This document shows positions 9,360 through 18,914 of a stretch of DNA of 64,000 nucleotides, piece after piece (the stretch's first letter is position 1; each line of letters begins with the position of its first letter). Source of the DNA: Calothrix parasitica NIES-267 (GTDB lineage Bacteria > Cyanobacteriota > Cyanobacteriia > Cyanobacteriales > Nostocaceae); contig NZ_AP018227.1 of NCBI RefSeq assembly GCF_002368095.1, positions 1,136,934 through 1,200,933 of the forward strand. Direction: 5' to 3'. Under the pieces are notes generated by a model that saw only the letters and a program-made list of their open reading frames with translations, was not told the origin of the DNA and ran no database searches. The position numbers and the translations under genes are program-made.

Positions 9360-10409
9360 CTAACTAGCAACTCTCGGAGCTTTGACTATATCATCATTAT
9401 TAAAGTCAAACCCTGCTTCTGTTAGGCGAGCGCGGCTAGCATGCCATATATGTCCGCAGAGAAATAGGCTTGCTAACACAATATGAAAGCTTACCAACCA
9501 TCCGCGAGAAGAGACTAAATCCGGTGTGGATTCTATCATCTTTGCAGGCCCGTAAAAGACTTCGGGATAAACAGTGTCGTTGAAAAAGGCAAATGTTGCA
9601 GCCAGAAAACCCATATATGCTATGGCTCCTAAACTGTAAGATAAATAAGCTTCTCCAGACCAAACTAAAATTTTCTCAGCCCAAGGAAATGGCTTACTTA
9701 TAATGTGCCAAATACCACCACCGATGCACATTAATCCAACCCAGATATGACCGCCAATTACGTCTTCGAGGTTATCTACAGCAGCCATACCTGTAGCACC
9801 ATGAACCGGAAATAAGTAGCTAAAGATTCTAAACGGATTCAGGGTTGGACTACTAATTAATCGCACGTCTCCACCCGTTCCGATATTCGGGTCATATATT
9901 CCACCCCACAACATCGCTTTTGCTACTAACAACCAAGCACCTACACCTAAAAGAACCAGATGGATTCCTAAAATTGTGGTCATCTTATCTTTATCTTTCC
10001 AGTCATAGCCGAAAAATCCCATGTAGCTCGAATCTTCCGGTAATACGCTCGGTCCTCTTAATGAGTGAAATATACCACCCGCACCTAAAACAGCTGAAGA
10101 AATTAAATGTATTACACCAATAATGTAAAAAGGCTGAATATCAGTTACTGCACCCCCAGCACCAACACCCAAACCGAGACTTGCTAAATGTGGAAGTAAA
10201 ATTAAACCTTGTTCGTACATTGGCAAAGCTGGATTGAAATGCGATATTTCAAACAATGTCATCGCACCAGCCCAAAAGACTATCAAACCGGCATGAGCTA
10301 CATGAGCGCCCAGTAGTTTTCCGGATAAATTTAGCAAGCGAGCATTACCACGATACCAGTCAACGTCAGTGAAGCTATATGTCTGATTATTGAAAGAAGT
10401 TACAGCCAT
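9360..10409 (-). CDS. CP43'-like chlorophyll a-binding antenna protein (IsiA/Pcb family)
   Basis: This 349-residue membrane protein belongs to the six-helix CP43 family without the large lumenal loop of PsbC. Conserved histidine-containing helices are visible: [60 protein letters not shown] and [10 protein letters not shown]. These histidines normally ligate chlorophyll. The protein would be an accessory antenna, usually around photosystem I under iron limitation. It is diverged from the isiA product encoded at 12945-13988 and carries no PsaL-like extension. It lies 110 bases downstream of isiB on the same strand. Its exact subclass among the chlorophyll-binding proteins cannot be fixed by eye. 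Confidence 0.88.
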   Translation of the reverse strand: MAVTSFNNQTYSFTDVDWYRGNARLLNLSGKLLGAHVAHAGLIVFWAGAMTLFEISHFNPALPMYEQGLILLPHLASLGLGVGAGGAVTDIQPFYIIGVIHLISSAVLGAGGIFHSLRGPSVLPEDSSYMGFFGYDWKDKDKMTTILGIHLVLLGVGAWLLVAKAMLWGGIYDPNIGTGGDVRLISSPTLNPFRIFSYLFPVHGATGMAAVDNLEDVIGGHIWVGLMCIGGGIWHIISKPFPWAEKILVWSGEAYLSYSLGAIAYMGFLAATFAFFNDTVYPEVFYGPAKMIESTPDLVSSRGWLVSFHIVLASLFLCGHIWHASRARLTEAGFDFNNDDIVKAPRVAS

Positions 10410-10411
10410 TC

Positions 10412-10456
10412 TATTTTGGATTTTGGATTTTAGATTTTGGATTTTAGATTTCGGAT
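10412..10456. repeat. Tandem heptamer repeat TTTTGGA/TTTTAGA
   Basis: About six degenerate copies of the heptamer found at 1201-1231 fill the isiB to CP43'-like spacer, right before the downstream gene's ATG. They may space or attenuate co-transcription. Confidence 0.7.
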
Positions 10457-10519
10457 TGTCTGCAATAGCAGTAATCTAACGGTTTGAAATTAGTTTAAAA
10501 GAAAAAACATTCTGTAAAT

Positions 10520-11029
10520 CTATAATCCGAAAGCTGACTTAATTTGAGCAGCCCAAGCCGTGATTCTTTCCTCGCTCAAGTCAGATTGATTATCATCATC
10601 AAGAGCAAGTCCGCAAAATTTCCCGTCTCTCAAAGCTTTTGACTCACTAAATTCATATCCATCTGTGGCGGTATAACCAACTGTCTTCCCTCCTCTTTCA
10701 GAAATCTTCTCTTCCAATATCCCCATGGCATCTTGAAAGTTTTCGTCATATCCAACTTGGTCTCCAGTACCGAAATAAGCCACTGTTTTACCACTAAAAT
10801 CAACCTCATCGAGGTCTTCAAACAAGCCTTCCCAATCACTCTGAAGTTCGCCGATATTCCAAGTCGGACAACCGATAATCAGACATTCATACTCATCAAA
10901 ATCACCGGTTTCTGCTTCTGCAATATCGTGCATTGTTACACCATCACCCAAAGCATCCCGAATCATTTCCGCAGCAGATTCGGTTTTACCAGTTGTAGTA
11001 CCGTAGAAAAGACCAATTTGTTTTGACAT
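10520..11029 (-). CDS. isiB: Flavodoxin IsiB
   Basis: This is a 169-residue long-chain flavodoxin. The FMN-phosphate loop is GTTTGKT at residues 10-16. The flavin-flanking segments appear as PTWNIGE near residue 55 and GTGDQVGY near residue 90. It replaces ferredoxin as a soluble electron carrier from photosystem I when iron is scarce. It sits in the same strand series as isiA and the two CP43'-like genes, consistent with iron-stress expression. A terminator separates it from the isiA pair, so it probably has its own promoter in 11030-11354 or upstream of the small Cys-rich gene. Start ATG at 11029. Confidence 0.96.
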   Translation of the reverse strand: MSKQIGLFYGTTTGKTESAAEMIRDALGDGVTMHDIAEAETGDFDEYECLIIGCPTWNIGELQSDWEGLFEDLDEVDFSGKTVAYFGTGDQVGYDENFQDAMGILEEKISERGGKTVGYTATDGYEFSESKALRDGKFCGLALDDDNQSDLSEERITAWAAQIKSAFGL

Positions 11030-11354
11030 TTTAGAACTACTCGCTATTGAAAATAAATTAACTGAGAATAAACAAATTATTGCAACTATTTACTGCCAGA
11101 TATATTCCCCTTGGAGATAATAGACCATCAGCATGTAAATAGTATCCTGCAATATCCTGTTATTCATCCACCATCAAGGCAGGTAGAGAGAACTCTTAAG
11201 CTATAAGGCTTAATGAATATAACTCTCAATAATTATTTATCAGCATATCAATAATTTAAAAAATATTCGCAACTATTTGATGAAGTTTTGTAAACATATC
11301 GATTATTTTTAGAGTTAGTTGTATTCAAGAGTAGTTACAAAGCTCTGTTCTTGG
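11030..11354. other. Intergenic region upstream of isiB
   Basis: No gene is visible in these 325 AT-rich bases. They contain A/T-rich blocks such as AAAATAAATTAACTGAGAATA about 20 bases before isiB, loosely like cyanobacterial Fur sites. The resemblance is too weak to call an operator. Confidence 0.35.
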
Positions 11355-11669
11355 TCAGCATTTGCAGCGAATCGTAGGCTCCGAAGGTATCCCAAGCTTT
11401 TTTTTGCGCTGACCTTTTTGAGAAGAATTACAATTAACGGTTTTCATTTCAAAGTCAATGCATCCGATAGCTTCTTCCGAACAAGCTTTATAGGGATGAA
11501 TCGTACATTTGAGACGATAGTCATTGGTAAAAAAATCACAGCCAGAGCAAGGAACATCATGAAGTTTTTTTAGGTGCTTCGTTCCTTTATTCAGCATCAA
11601 GCAAAAGCTAGCAATAGCAAAGATGACTATTGACCAGGCACAAAAAGCACAAAGAAATGTAAGTAGCAT
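11355..11669 (-). CDS. Small Cys-rich protein with N-terminal membrane segment, conserved in cyanobacteria
   Basis: This 104-residue protein has one N-terminal hydrophobic helix (about residues 1-27). A conserved-looking core follows: VPCSGCDFFTNDYRLKC, then HPYKACSEEAIGCIDF. The spacing CxxC...C...C...C suggests a metal or Fe-S site, or a disulfide-linked fold, on one side of the membrane. I recall similar PCxxCxFFTxDYRLKCxVHP proteins near iron-stress genes in other cyanobacteria, but no function is known to me. It lies between the isiA pair and isiB on the same strand, about 45 bases beyond a strong terminator. That suggests it starts a new transcript that may run into isiB. The basic C-terminus (KGQRKKK) ends in CKC. 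Confidence 0.65.
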   Translation of the reverse strand: MLLTFLCAFCAWSIVIFAIASFCLMLNKGTKHLKKLHDVPCSGCDFFTNDYRLKCTIHPYKACSEEAIGCIDFEMKTVNCNSSQKGQRKKKLGIPSEPTIRCKC

Positions 11670-11707
11670 AGTTTATCTTCAAAATATATCTTTAAACAGG
11701 ACTTTCC

Positions 11708-11746
11708 AAAAAAAATGTCCGTAGATTAATCACAGCTACGGACATT
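11708..11746 (-). terminator. Strong rho-independent terminator after the isiA gene pair
   Basis: AATGTCCGTAG and CTACGGACATT (11714-11724 / 11736-11746) form an 11-base-pair stem. On the minus strand it is followed by eight consecutive T (complement of 11708-11715). It closes the isiA plus CP43'-like transcript. Confidence 0.8.
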
Positions 11747-11793
11747 AAATTTAGTAGGCTCTCAGAGTCAGAACAATTAAAAACTATAGAAAA

Positions 11794-12759
11794 TTAAGGG
11801 TTTATTTGACGAGAACGCCAAGAATGCCATACATAACCACAGAAGGCTATAATTCCTAATAAAATCTGTACATTTGCTGTTCCCAAGCGGTCATAACCGT
11901 AAAAATCGACGGGATATACTATTTGGTTATAGGCTATGAATGGAGTAGAAATAAAGGCCATTAAAGCTAAACCAAGTAGGCTATAAGAAAGAATTTCCTC
12001 GCCATTCTGAATCGGAAATATTCGCCTTACCCAGGCAAAAGGTTGTATTAAAATATGCCAAATACCGCCTAAAATCAACATCAATCCGACCCAGATATGA
12101 CCGCCGATGACATCTTCCAAATTGTCAACGCTCGCCATTCCTAAAAGATTCCAACTCCCATCTTTTAAACCCACTAAGTAACCAAATATTATATTTGGGT
12201 CAAGAGTAGGATTACTAATTAACCTGACTTCACCCAAATTAGCATCATAAATTCCACCAAAATACATCGCTTTTAATACTAAAAGAAATGCTCCCAAACC
12301 TAGAATAATCAGATGATTACCCAAAATAAAACCTAGCTTTTTGGGGTCATCCCATTCGTAGTGAAATTTCGCCACAATTCCACCAGGACTATACAAAACA
12401 GCCGGACCGCGAAATACATGAAAAAGTCCACCTGCACCTAAAACTGCTGAAGCAACTAAATGCAGAATACCAATAACAAAATAGGGATAAGTATCTACCA
12501 CTTGACCATTAGCACCAACACCCCAGCCTAAAGTTGCCAGATGAGGTAACAAAGTCATCACCTGCTCGTACATCGGAACATCAGGAGCAAAGCGCAATAC
12601 TTCAATGATAGTAATGCTCCCAGCCCAAAACATTATCAAACCTGCATGAGCGATATGGGCACCTAATAATTGTCCCGACAAATCTGTCAAACGAGCATTA
12701 CCAACTAACCAAGGTGAGTCTGTACCTGATGCAAAAGTTTTATCGGTTGAAACAGCCAC
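11794..12759 (-). CDS. CP43'-like chlorophyll a-binding protein, second gene of the isiA unit
   Basis: This 321-residue member of the IsiA/Pcb family has conserved chlorophyll-ligating segments: [61 protein letters not shown] and a final [11 protein letters not shown]. It is shorter than IsiA at the C-terminus and lacks a PsaL-like fusion. It follows isiA after 185 bases that contain a palindrome, and it is closed by a strong terminator. The pair is therefore probably a bicistronic iron-stress transcript. The start is GTG at 12759, with an AAGG-type ribosome site a few bases before it. Expected role: auxiliary antenna around photosystem I. Confidence 0.88.
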   Translation of the reverse strand: MAVSTDKTFASGTDSPWLVGNARLTDLSGQLLGAHIAHAGLIMFWAGSITIIEVLRFAPDVPMYEQVMTLLPHLATLGWGVGANGQVVDTYPYFVIGILHLVASAVLGAGGLFHVFRGPAVLYSPGGIVAKFHYEWDDPKKLGFILGNHLIILGLGAFLLVLKAMYFGGIYDANLGEVRLISNPTLDPNIIFGYLVGLKDGSWNLLGMASVDNLEDVIGGHIWVGLMLILGGIWHILIQPFAWVRRIFPIQNGEEILSYSLLGLALMAFISTPFIAYNQIVYPVDFYGYDRLGTANVQILLGIIAFCGYVWHSWRSRQINP

Positions 12760-12835
12760 AATTTTTATCCTTTTCTAATTTTTATTCTAGAAACTGACGG
12801 TCGTTGATATCTTTTACAATTCTCAACAAGTTTCT

Positions 12836-12903
12836 AGAAACCCGTTTTCTGCTGCGATAAAAACAATTACTTTGTTAGACAACGAACAACAAAACGGGTT
12901 TCT
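12836..12903. repeat. Palindrome between isiA and the second antenna gene
   Basis: AGAAACCCGTTTT (12836-12848) and AAAACGGGTTTCT (12891-12903) are perfect 13-base arms with a 42-base loop. There is no T-tract, so it is more likely a processing, attenuation or stability element, or a palindromic repeat, than a terminator. Confidence 0.6.
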
Positions 12904-12944
12904 GATATTTAGAAATGCTGTATAAAACAACCTCTCTATAGTTA

Positions 12945-13988
12945 TTACGATTCGTTTCCAACAACTCCTACAGAATCCAGTGCTTTACCAAACTGTTTGA
13001 AGTCAACACCAATAGCTCGTAGCGCGTGCCATAGATGTCCTTGTAAAAAGAAGAAAGCAAGGAAGAAATGAGCATTTGCTAACCATGCTCTGGCTGTATG
13101 AGCGCCGTTAGGCAAGTCTACTGTATCTGCAAAATAGGGACAGATACCAAACTTGAGTTCTAATGCAGGCCCGTAGAATTCAACTGGGTAAGCCAAGGTA
13201 TTGACCGCACAATAGTAAGATGCAACAAATCCAGCCAGAGCAATTCCTCCTAGAGAGTAAGACAGAATTGCTTCACCAGAGAAGATTAAGGCTTTCTTTG
13301 CCCAAGGTAATGGTTCTTGGATAATATGCCACACTCCGCCCCCAATCAACATTACACCGACATAAATATGTCCTCCCACTAAGTCTTCTAGATTATCGAC
13401 ACTAGCAAAATGAAACTGATAGCCATAGATAACCAGAGGGTTGAGAGTCGGATTAGTCACAGTCCGGACAGTCTCGGATGCAGCATCATAGAGTCCACCA
13501 AAGAACATTGCTTTAGCTGCCAACAATAAGGCTCCGACTCCTAAAAACAGCAGGTGATGCCCTAAAATAATTCCCAGTTGCTTGGGATCATCCCATTCAA
13601 AGTGAAACCTACGAGCTTGTCCAGTGGAATCTTCCAAGCTTCTCGGACCTTTGAAAGTATGGAATAACGCACCAGCACCTAAGACAGCAGATGAAATTAG
13701 GTGTACCATTCCGATAGCAAAATAAGGGTATGTATCAGTTACTATCCCACCATCTCCTACACCAATACCTAAAGTCGCTAGATGAGGTAATAAAATCAAC
13801 CCTTGTTGACCCATTGGTATCTCAGGATTATATCGAGACAGTTCAAATAGAGTAAACGAACCAGCCCACAGAGTAATTAGAGCCGCTTGCGCTGCATGGG
13901 CCCCAATAAATAACCCTGACAATTTGGCAAAGCGTGCATTACCAGCCCACCAATCATATTTAACTTTAGGATTATCGTAAGTTTGCAT
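12945..13988 (-). CDS. isiA: Iron-stress chlorophyll-binding protein IsiA (CP43')
   Basis: This 347-residue protein starts [20 protein letters not shown], as IsiA does. It shows the six-helix CP43 fold with histidine-bearing helices such as [51 protein letters not shown] and [18 protein letters not shown]. IsiA forms rings around photosystem I trimers, and aggregates that harvest or dissipate light when iron is limiting. It is the first gene of the minus-strand isi series. A long structured leader (13989-14380) lies upstream. The whole cluster sits within 10 kb of the futABC iron importer. Start ATG at 13988; length is normal for the family. Confidence 0.96.
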   Translation of the reverse strand: MQTYDNPKVKYDWWAGNARFAKLSGLFIGAHAAQAALITLWAGSFTLFELSRYNPEIPMGQQGLILLPHLATLGIGVGDGGIVTDTYPYFAIGMVHLISSAVLGAGALFHTFKGPRSLEDSTGQARRFHFEWDDPKQLGIILGHHLLFLGVGALLLAAKAMFFGGLYDAASETVRTVTNPTLNPLVIYGYQFHFASVDNLEDLVGGHIYVGVMLIGGGVWHIIQEPLPWAKKALIFSGEAILSYSLGGIALAGFVASYYCAVNTLAYPVEFYGPALELKFGICPYFADTVDLPNGAHTARAWLANAHFFLAFFFLQGHLWHALRAIGVDFKQFGKALDSVGVVGNES

Positions 13989-14049
13989 TGTTTAACGCTT
14001 TCTCCTTATTAGCAATATTCTTCAATAATTGGACGTGAATTTACAGTTC

Positions 14050-14187
14050 AACCTGTTTTAGTTAAAACAGGTTAATTGCAGACCGCCAATTTTTCATCAC
14101 CACCGAAGTCCGTTTCAGTTGAAATAGATACGCACTATAGCTTTAAAAGCACTACAGTTCCGTAAACGCAGCTTGTCAACGGACTTC
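14050..14187 (-). promoter_or_regulatory. Structured isiA upstream region
   Basis: The 390 bases between isiA and the next gene hold no coding sequence. Two inverted repeats stand out. AACCTGTTTTA and TAAAACAGGTT (14050-14060 / 14063-14073) form a tight 11-base-pair hairpin 62 bases before the ATG. GAAGTCCGTT (14105-14114) pairs with AACGGACTTC (14178-14187). They lie where a long isiA leader would be and could be RNA structures or operator sites. No definite Fur box was found. Confidence 0.45.
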
Positions 14188-14380
14188 CCCTCAACAGTGC
14201 AACGTTTTTTCTTTTGACTTAATGCTTAGTTTATTGATAAAGATTTTTATTAACAATAGTATTTACAAAAATTAATAGTTGCATTTCAATATAGGCTTAG
14301 TGAATGAGCCGCCATATTGGAGTCTGGCAGCTATTAACCCTGGTGTTTAGTGTAGATGCAGCATCCAGCAGCAAAATGAA

Positions 14381-14800
14381 ATGAAACAACAAAGCAGAGA
14401 AAAAATTCTCGAATTTTTAGCCGATTTGTCAGCACCAGTAGATCCTGAAGTATTTGCAGGTTTTGGTAGCAAGCTTCAGAGAAATAGATATGAATGGCAA
14501 AAACAAGAGTGTGAATTTGAAAAAGAAGAAGAATATATCTGCTGTTGGGTAGAGGAACAGGAAGTTATGCATACCTTGGATATTTTGTTCGATATTGCAC
14601 GTAATCCCCCCGGAATAGAATTTTGCAATGGAATTTACCAGCGTAGAAAATCGGATTGGGAATACTTTTTAATTTTACTAATTTATCTTTTAGGAAAAAA
14701 GGATAAAGTTACGCTCTTAAATCAAATAGAAGATAATAATCAAGATAAAAAACTATATCCTATTATTGAAGAAGTTAAACAATATCTTGCGGATGATTAG
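14381..14800 (+). CDS. Hypothetical protein, 139 aa
   Basis: I do not recognise the family. The protein is acidic and predicted mostly helical. It has many Glu/Lys/Trp residues, one hydrophobic patch (YFLILLIYLL near residue 90) too short and internal to be sure of a membrane helix, and no catalytic signature. Start ATG at 14381 lies five bases after another in-sequence ATG in a different frame. The gene is divergent from isiA, so the shared upstream region might serve both. Coding confidence comes from length and codon use only. Confidence 0.55.
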   Translation: MKQQSREKILEFLADLSAPVDPEVFAGFGSKLQRNRYEWQKQECEFEKEEEYICCWVEEQEVMHTLDILFDIARNPPGIEFCNGIYQRRKSDWEYFLILLIYLLGKKDKVTLLNQIEDNNQDKKLYPIIEEVKQYLADD

Positions 14801-14956
14801 TTTTTTGATAAATAGGAATTTCAATGCTAATTTTATAACACATAGTAAGAAGTTTTCCGTACTAACTTATAATTCTCAAAAAGCTAGCAAAAATCTAATT
14901 TAAAACTAATATTGTGCTAATTAACTAATCCTTAAAGCATAATCTCATGAATCATT

Positions 14957-16183
14957 TCAACTTCTTCCCGATATTTTTTCAATTTGTTGGGTAAATTCAT
15001 CTGTTTCATAACCCAACTGCTGCGCTAATTCCAATCCTTTTTGAAAAGCTGCAAGAGCCGATTGATTTTCTTGACGCTGTAAATGAATTTTACCTATTTG
15101 CTCGTAGGCACTCATCATACCGTAAAAATTAGCAGCTCGTTCTTCTGCTTGCAATAGAATCTGACCGGTTTGTAAAGCTTCCTCAGTTTGACCTTCAGCA
15201 ACATATAGTGAAATTAACTTTTGCAAAGCTTCAGCAGCACGTACATATTGTTGAAAATCCCAAGCCATAGTATAAGCTTCTTGATAGTTTTTAAAAGCTT
15301 CATCTACCAAATTTGGATTTGCTTTTGCTAAACTTTCGTAATCGGAACCGATAGATAATTTTAATGCTGATAACTTTGCAATATCGTTTGTTTGACGATA
15401 AACTAACGATAGTTTTTTACGTGCATCTATTGCTTTTTGAGGCTGTTTAGTACGGTCATAAATGTAAGCTAAATCTTTTAAAGATTGTTCAATATCATTA
15501 TTGTTAGAAACTAAATTTATTAATTGCTCGTAGGTGGCTGCCGCTGCTGGATAATCAAACCAATCAAGATGAACTTTGGCAATAGTTTTTAGCGTATCTA
15601 CCTCACCTGTAACATCCGAATTTACCCGGAAAATTGCCAAAACTTCGTTATAAGCTTCCACAGCTAAAGATGGCGATCGCACTTGTCGGTAAGCTTCACC
15701 CAAAGCCTGTAATACCTTTAAATCTGCTGTATTCTGAGATTTAACTTTAACCTGCTTTTGAATTGCTTGTAATCGCTGAGTAATATACCTGATTTGTAAG
15801 CGATTGTTTTTTGTGTAAGCAACCCCACCAACCCTCTGCAATGCTTGAATTTCTGAAGCTGTACCTAAGTAACGACGCAAACGTAGTTCTCGATTCCAAG
15901 TAGAAAACGCTCCGTCGGTATCCCCAGCTTGCAATTTTGCAGTTGCTTCTTGATTAAGTTTATCCAAAGCTGCTTCCAAAGAACGCTTTTCTTGAGAACT
16001 TAAAGGCTGTTGATTATTAGTTTGTGGTAGCAATGGGTCGGGTAAAGTAATTTCCAAAGGAGAAGGTGGAAATTTTTTCGGTGGTAATGGTTTTTTTTCT
16101 TTGGCTAAAGTTAACGAACTCCCAAGTAAACAAATTGTAATTGATGTAGTAATCAAAATACTCAAGCGTTGTATCTTTATCAT
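14957..16183 (-). CDS. Exported TPR-repeat protein
   Basis: The product has about 408 residues from the ATG chosen at 16183, which gives a clean Sec signal (basic start, hydrophobic core, cleavage near LTLAKE). A longer frame opens at a TTG (16237) but would put 18 extra residues before that signal. A Pro-rich linker (PPKKFPPSPLEITLPDPL) precedes about six tetratricopeptide-like helix pairs, for example YDRTKQPQKAIDARKKL and QTGQILLQAEERAANFYGM. TPR arrays bind partner proteins; no enzymatic domain is present. It is probably periplasmic or lumenal. It is transcribed divergently from cpcT, and its partner is unknown. Confidence 0.75.
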   Translation of the reverse strand: MIKIQRLSILITTSITICLLGSSLTLAKEKKPLPPKKFPPSPLEITLPDPLLPQTNNQQPLSSQEKRSLEAALDKLNQEATAKLQAGDTDGAFSTWNRELRLRRYLGTASEIQALQRVGGVAYTKNNRLQIRYITQRLQAIQKQVKVKSQNTADLKVLQALGEAYRQVRSPSLAVEAYNEVLAIFRVNSDVTGEVDTLKTIAKVHLDWFDYPAAAATYEQLINLVSNNNDIEQSLKDLAYIYDRTKQPQKAIDARKKLSLVYRQTNDIAKLSALKLSIGSDYESLAKANPNLVDEAFKNYQEAYTMAWDFQQYVRAAEALQKLISLYVAEGQTEEALQTGQILLQAEERAANFYGMMSAYEQIGKIHLQRQENQSALAAFQKGLELAQQLGYETDEFTQQIEKISGRS

Positions 16184-16526
16184 TTTCTTAGAATTGAGCA
16201 TCGGAAATAACATGAGCGCAATTATCAAAACTATCAAATATTAACGTGACATTAGTGACGAGTATCCGCTCTCCTAAGTTCTCCATGAATTATTTTGGTC
16301 GAAATTGTCGTATTCACTTCTGGTTGCTCTTGAAAAGTGAATTGCGCTAATTTTAGAATAAATCATCAAACAATTAGGAGAGAATCTCCTAAAACTCGTT
16401 AATAAATTATATTATTAGCAAAAATCAGGAACAATTATTTAAATTCGTTACGCGTAGCTCCTAATCTAGCGACTTGAGTTGGTAATATACTTGTATCTAA
16501 AAAACTTACATCTAAAAGTATATGTA

Positions 16527-17117
16527 ATGTCTCATTCTACAGATATACCAACCTTAGCTCGCTGGATGGCTTCTGACTTCAGCAATCAAGAACAAGCTTT
16601 TGAAAATCCGCCTTTTTTCGCTCATATTCGCGTATGTATTCGACCTTTACCCGTAGAATTATTATCGGGAGTAAGCTTTTATGTAGAGCAAGCTTACGAT
16701 TACATGCTTGACGACCCCTATCGGGTTGCAGTGAATAAATTAGTTGATGCGGGAGACCATATAGAAATCGAAAACTATAGAGTCAAAGAAGCAGAAAAAT
16801 TTTATGGTGCATCTCGCAACTTAGAACGTCTAAAAGCATTAGAATCTTCGAGTTTAGAAAAACTACCGGGCTGCAACATGATTGTAGAATGGACTGGTCA
16901 TAGCTTCAAAGGAATAATACAAGCTGGTAAAAGCTGCATGGTATTTCGTAAAGGTCAAAATACTTATCTTGACAGCGACTTTGAAATTGATGAAGAAAAA
17001 TTTATTACCAGAGATAGGGGAAGAGACCCGGAAACCGACGAGCAAATTTGGGGTTCAGTTGCAGGCCCATTTCAATTTGTCCGCTGGCACAGTTTCGCCG
17101 ACGAAGTAAAAATTTAG
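16527..17117 (+). CDS. cpcT: Phycocyanobilin:Cys-153 beta-phycocyanin lyase CpcT
   Basis: The protein has 196 residues from ATG at 16527 (MSHSTDIPTLARWMASDF). An upstream in-frame TTG at 16479 would only add an unlikely 16-residue leader. The sequence follows CpcT closely: NPPFFAHIRVCIRPLP, SFYVEQAYDYML, FYGASR, PGCNMIVEWTG, TYLDSDFEIDE and WGSVAGPFQFVR. CpcT attaches phycocyanobilin to Cys153 of the phycocyanin or phycoerythrocyanin beta subunit during phycobilisome assembly. It is monocistronic here. The CpeT paralogue group is similar, but the N-terminal wording favours CpcT. Confidence 0.88.
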   Translation: MSHSTDIPTLARWMASDFSNQEQAFENPPFFAHIRVCIRPLPVELLSGVSFYVEQAYDYMLDDPYRVAVNKLVDAGDHIEIENYRVKEAEKFYGASRNLERLKALESSSLEKLPGCNMIVEWTGHSFKGIIQAGKSCMVFRKGQNTYLDSDFEIDEEKFITRDRGRDPETDEQIWGSVAGPFQFVRWHSFADEVKI

Positions 17118-17175
17118 TGATTTTCACCGCTCGGGTGTGGATCGTCAATAATTAATCTCAAACAACTAACCACTA

Positions 17176-18012
17176 TTAATACCCATTTGCAGTTAACTCT
17201 ACAGCGTGAAAATAAGGAACTCGTTCAACCCAACTTTCCCAGGTTCCATTAGGGTAAAGCTTCATCAAGCGAAATCCTGGTGACTTTTGGTCAAGAGCAA
17301 ATTTTTTACTTTGTGGTTGAAATTGAACGCAGGTTGAAGGAGTTCCTAAATAATCAACGCCATTCCGTTGAATACAAAATTCTTGATGTATGTGACCAAA
17401 CAGCACCAACCTAACCTGTGGATACTTATCTAAAACCGCAAAAAAATCTTCCGAGTTTTGCAAGCTGCTGTTATCTAACCAACGAGAATTTATTTTGAAG
17501 GGAGGATGATGAAGTGCTATTACTGTTGGTTTGTCCGCTGTCATAGCTAATTGTGAATCTAACCACTCTAAAGTTTCGTGACGCAGGTAGCCGTGTACCT
17601 TACCAGCAATCGAAGAATCTAATAAAATAAAATTCCATCCCCCTCGCTCAAAACATTTACGACGAGAAACTAGCCCTAAATTTAACACTTCATCCATCAC
17701 GATGGAATCATCATGGTTTCCTGGAAGCCAATAACTAGGAAGAAACAACGGACTCAGCAAATTTTGCAAATTACCATAAGATTGAGATGTGCTATCACCC
17801 GAGAGGTCTCCCGTCAACAAAAGCAAATCAAGCTCGTCTCGCATTTTTTTCAAACACTCGATAACTGCATTAAAAGACTCTGTAGTAGGCATTCCCAGCA
17901 GTTGCTCCTGCTCCGAGGCAAATAGATGCATATCCGTTACCTGAGCAATAGTTATCGGATAAACTTCTTTCATCTTTGGTGATACCAATCTAATATGAGT
18001 CTTAATATCCAA
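17176..18012 (-). CDS. Metallophosphoesterase, CpdA/Icc-like cyclic nucleotide phosphodiesterase
   Basis: This 278-residue calcineurin-like phosphoesterase has the metal ligands in order: DMHLF near residue 27, GDLSG near residue 67, GNHDD near residue 97, HHPP near residue 165 and GHIHQE near residue 200. This class hydrolyses 3',5'-cAMP or related phosphodiesters with two metal ions in the cytoplasm. The frame starts at TTG (18012) directly after AAAGGAGAA; the spacing to TTG is tight. An ATG at 17973, one turn before the first motif, is the alternative start. Substrate cannot be decided from sequence. It stands alone. Confidence 0.82.
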   Translation of the reverse strand: MDIKTHIRLVSPKMKEVYPITIAQVTDMHLFASEQEQLLGMPTTESFNAVIECLKKMRDELDLLLLTGDLSGDSTSQSYGNLQNLLSPLFLPSYWLPGNHDDSIVMDEVLNLGLVSRRKCFERGGWNFILLDSSIAGKVHGYLRHETLEWLDSQLAMTADKPTVIALHHPPFKINSRWLDNSSLQNSEDFFAVLDKYPQVRLVLFGHIHQEFCIQRNGVDYLGTPSTCVQFQPQSKKFALDQKSPGFRLMKLYPNGTWESWVERVPYFHAVELTANGY

Positions 18013-18631
18013 TTCTCCTTTGTATTCATGACTTAAGAGATGTGATGGTAGTTAATATTTCCTTAGTAGCATATTCATACTGTTAGTTATTCGATATTTT
18101 CGCTTGTTATGTATATTTATTAGTTCCTCCATTATTTAAGTAAAAACCGAAGTCAACATTTAATATATTATACGTAAACAAGCATTTCATTTGTTCTTCA
18201 TCTATCTTAAGGCATAAAAACTGCGTCTTTTATATTTTGTTATACTTACGAATTTAAAAAGTATAAATACTGTTTTTACAGAGAAAAATATGTATTATAC
18301 GTAACAGAAAATCCTAGCATAGATATGGAGTAATGTAATGGGTAGACTAATGCCAAAAAAACATAATCTTATATTTTGTATACATTCCCAGTAAAGCTCG
18401 CGGATAAACTACAATTTAGAATGGCAATTGTAAAGTTATACTCTTTTTTTGACTGTTATAGGAGAACATAGTTGTAGAGCGAAGCTTTTAAAACTGTCCC
18501 ATCGCGATTTGTTATCCGATACTGTTTTCTTCCCTATCTCCGTGCCTGTTTGTGAAGGTATTTAATCGAATAATTTACTGGGGGGTAGATTTTTAGATAA
18601 AATTTTGATACGATTAAAAACGCAAATGCGG
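18013..18631. other. Intergenic region before tRNA-Cys
   Basis: About 620 AT-rich bases contain no open frame of substance. Nothing specific is recognisable apart from generic promoter-like AT tracts near the tRNA. This may be the junction between stable chromosome and the element to the right. Confidence 0.4.
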
Positions 18632-18703
<72 letters not shown>

Positions 18704-18914
18704 GTTAATATTCCGTTGTTTCCCGCTTCTCAACCGCCTTCTAGCTTCGAGGAGCGGATTCTTCGTTTGTTCCATTTTAGTTCAAATCCGGTAGAATCAA
18801 CTCATGATTTTAGTCCAAATTTAGTCCAAGTTTTTGCGATCTTTTGGGGAATTACAAGAGATTTTCCTGAAGTATTAACTTTTGATAATTGGGGTAAAAT
18901 TGGGGTAAATTATC

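Noticed and set aside
14568..14596. TGCATA, 17 bases, then GATATT, matching the relaxed form of the shared two-box motif
   Set aside because: It lies inside the coding region of the 139-residue hypothetical gene and has only a partial C-tract (CC). It shows that the relaxed pattern occurs by chance in AT-rich DNA, so only upstream, oriented copies were counted.
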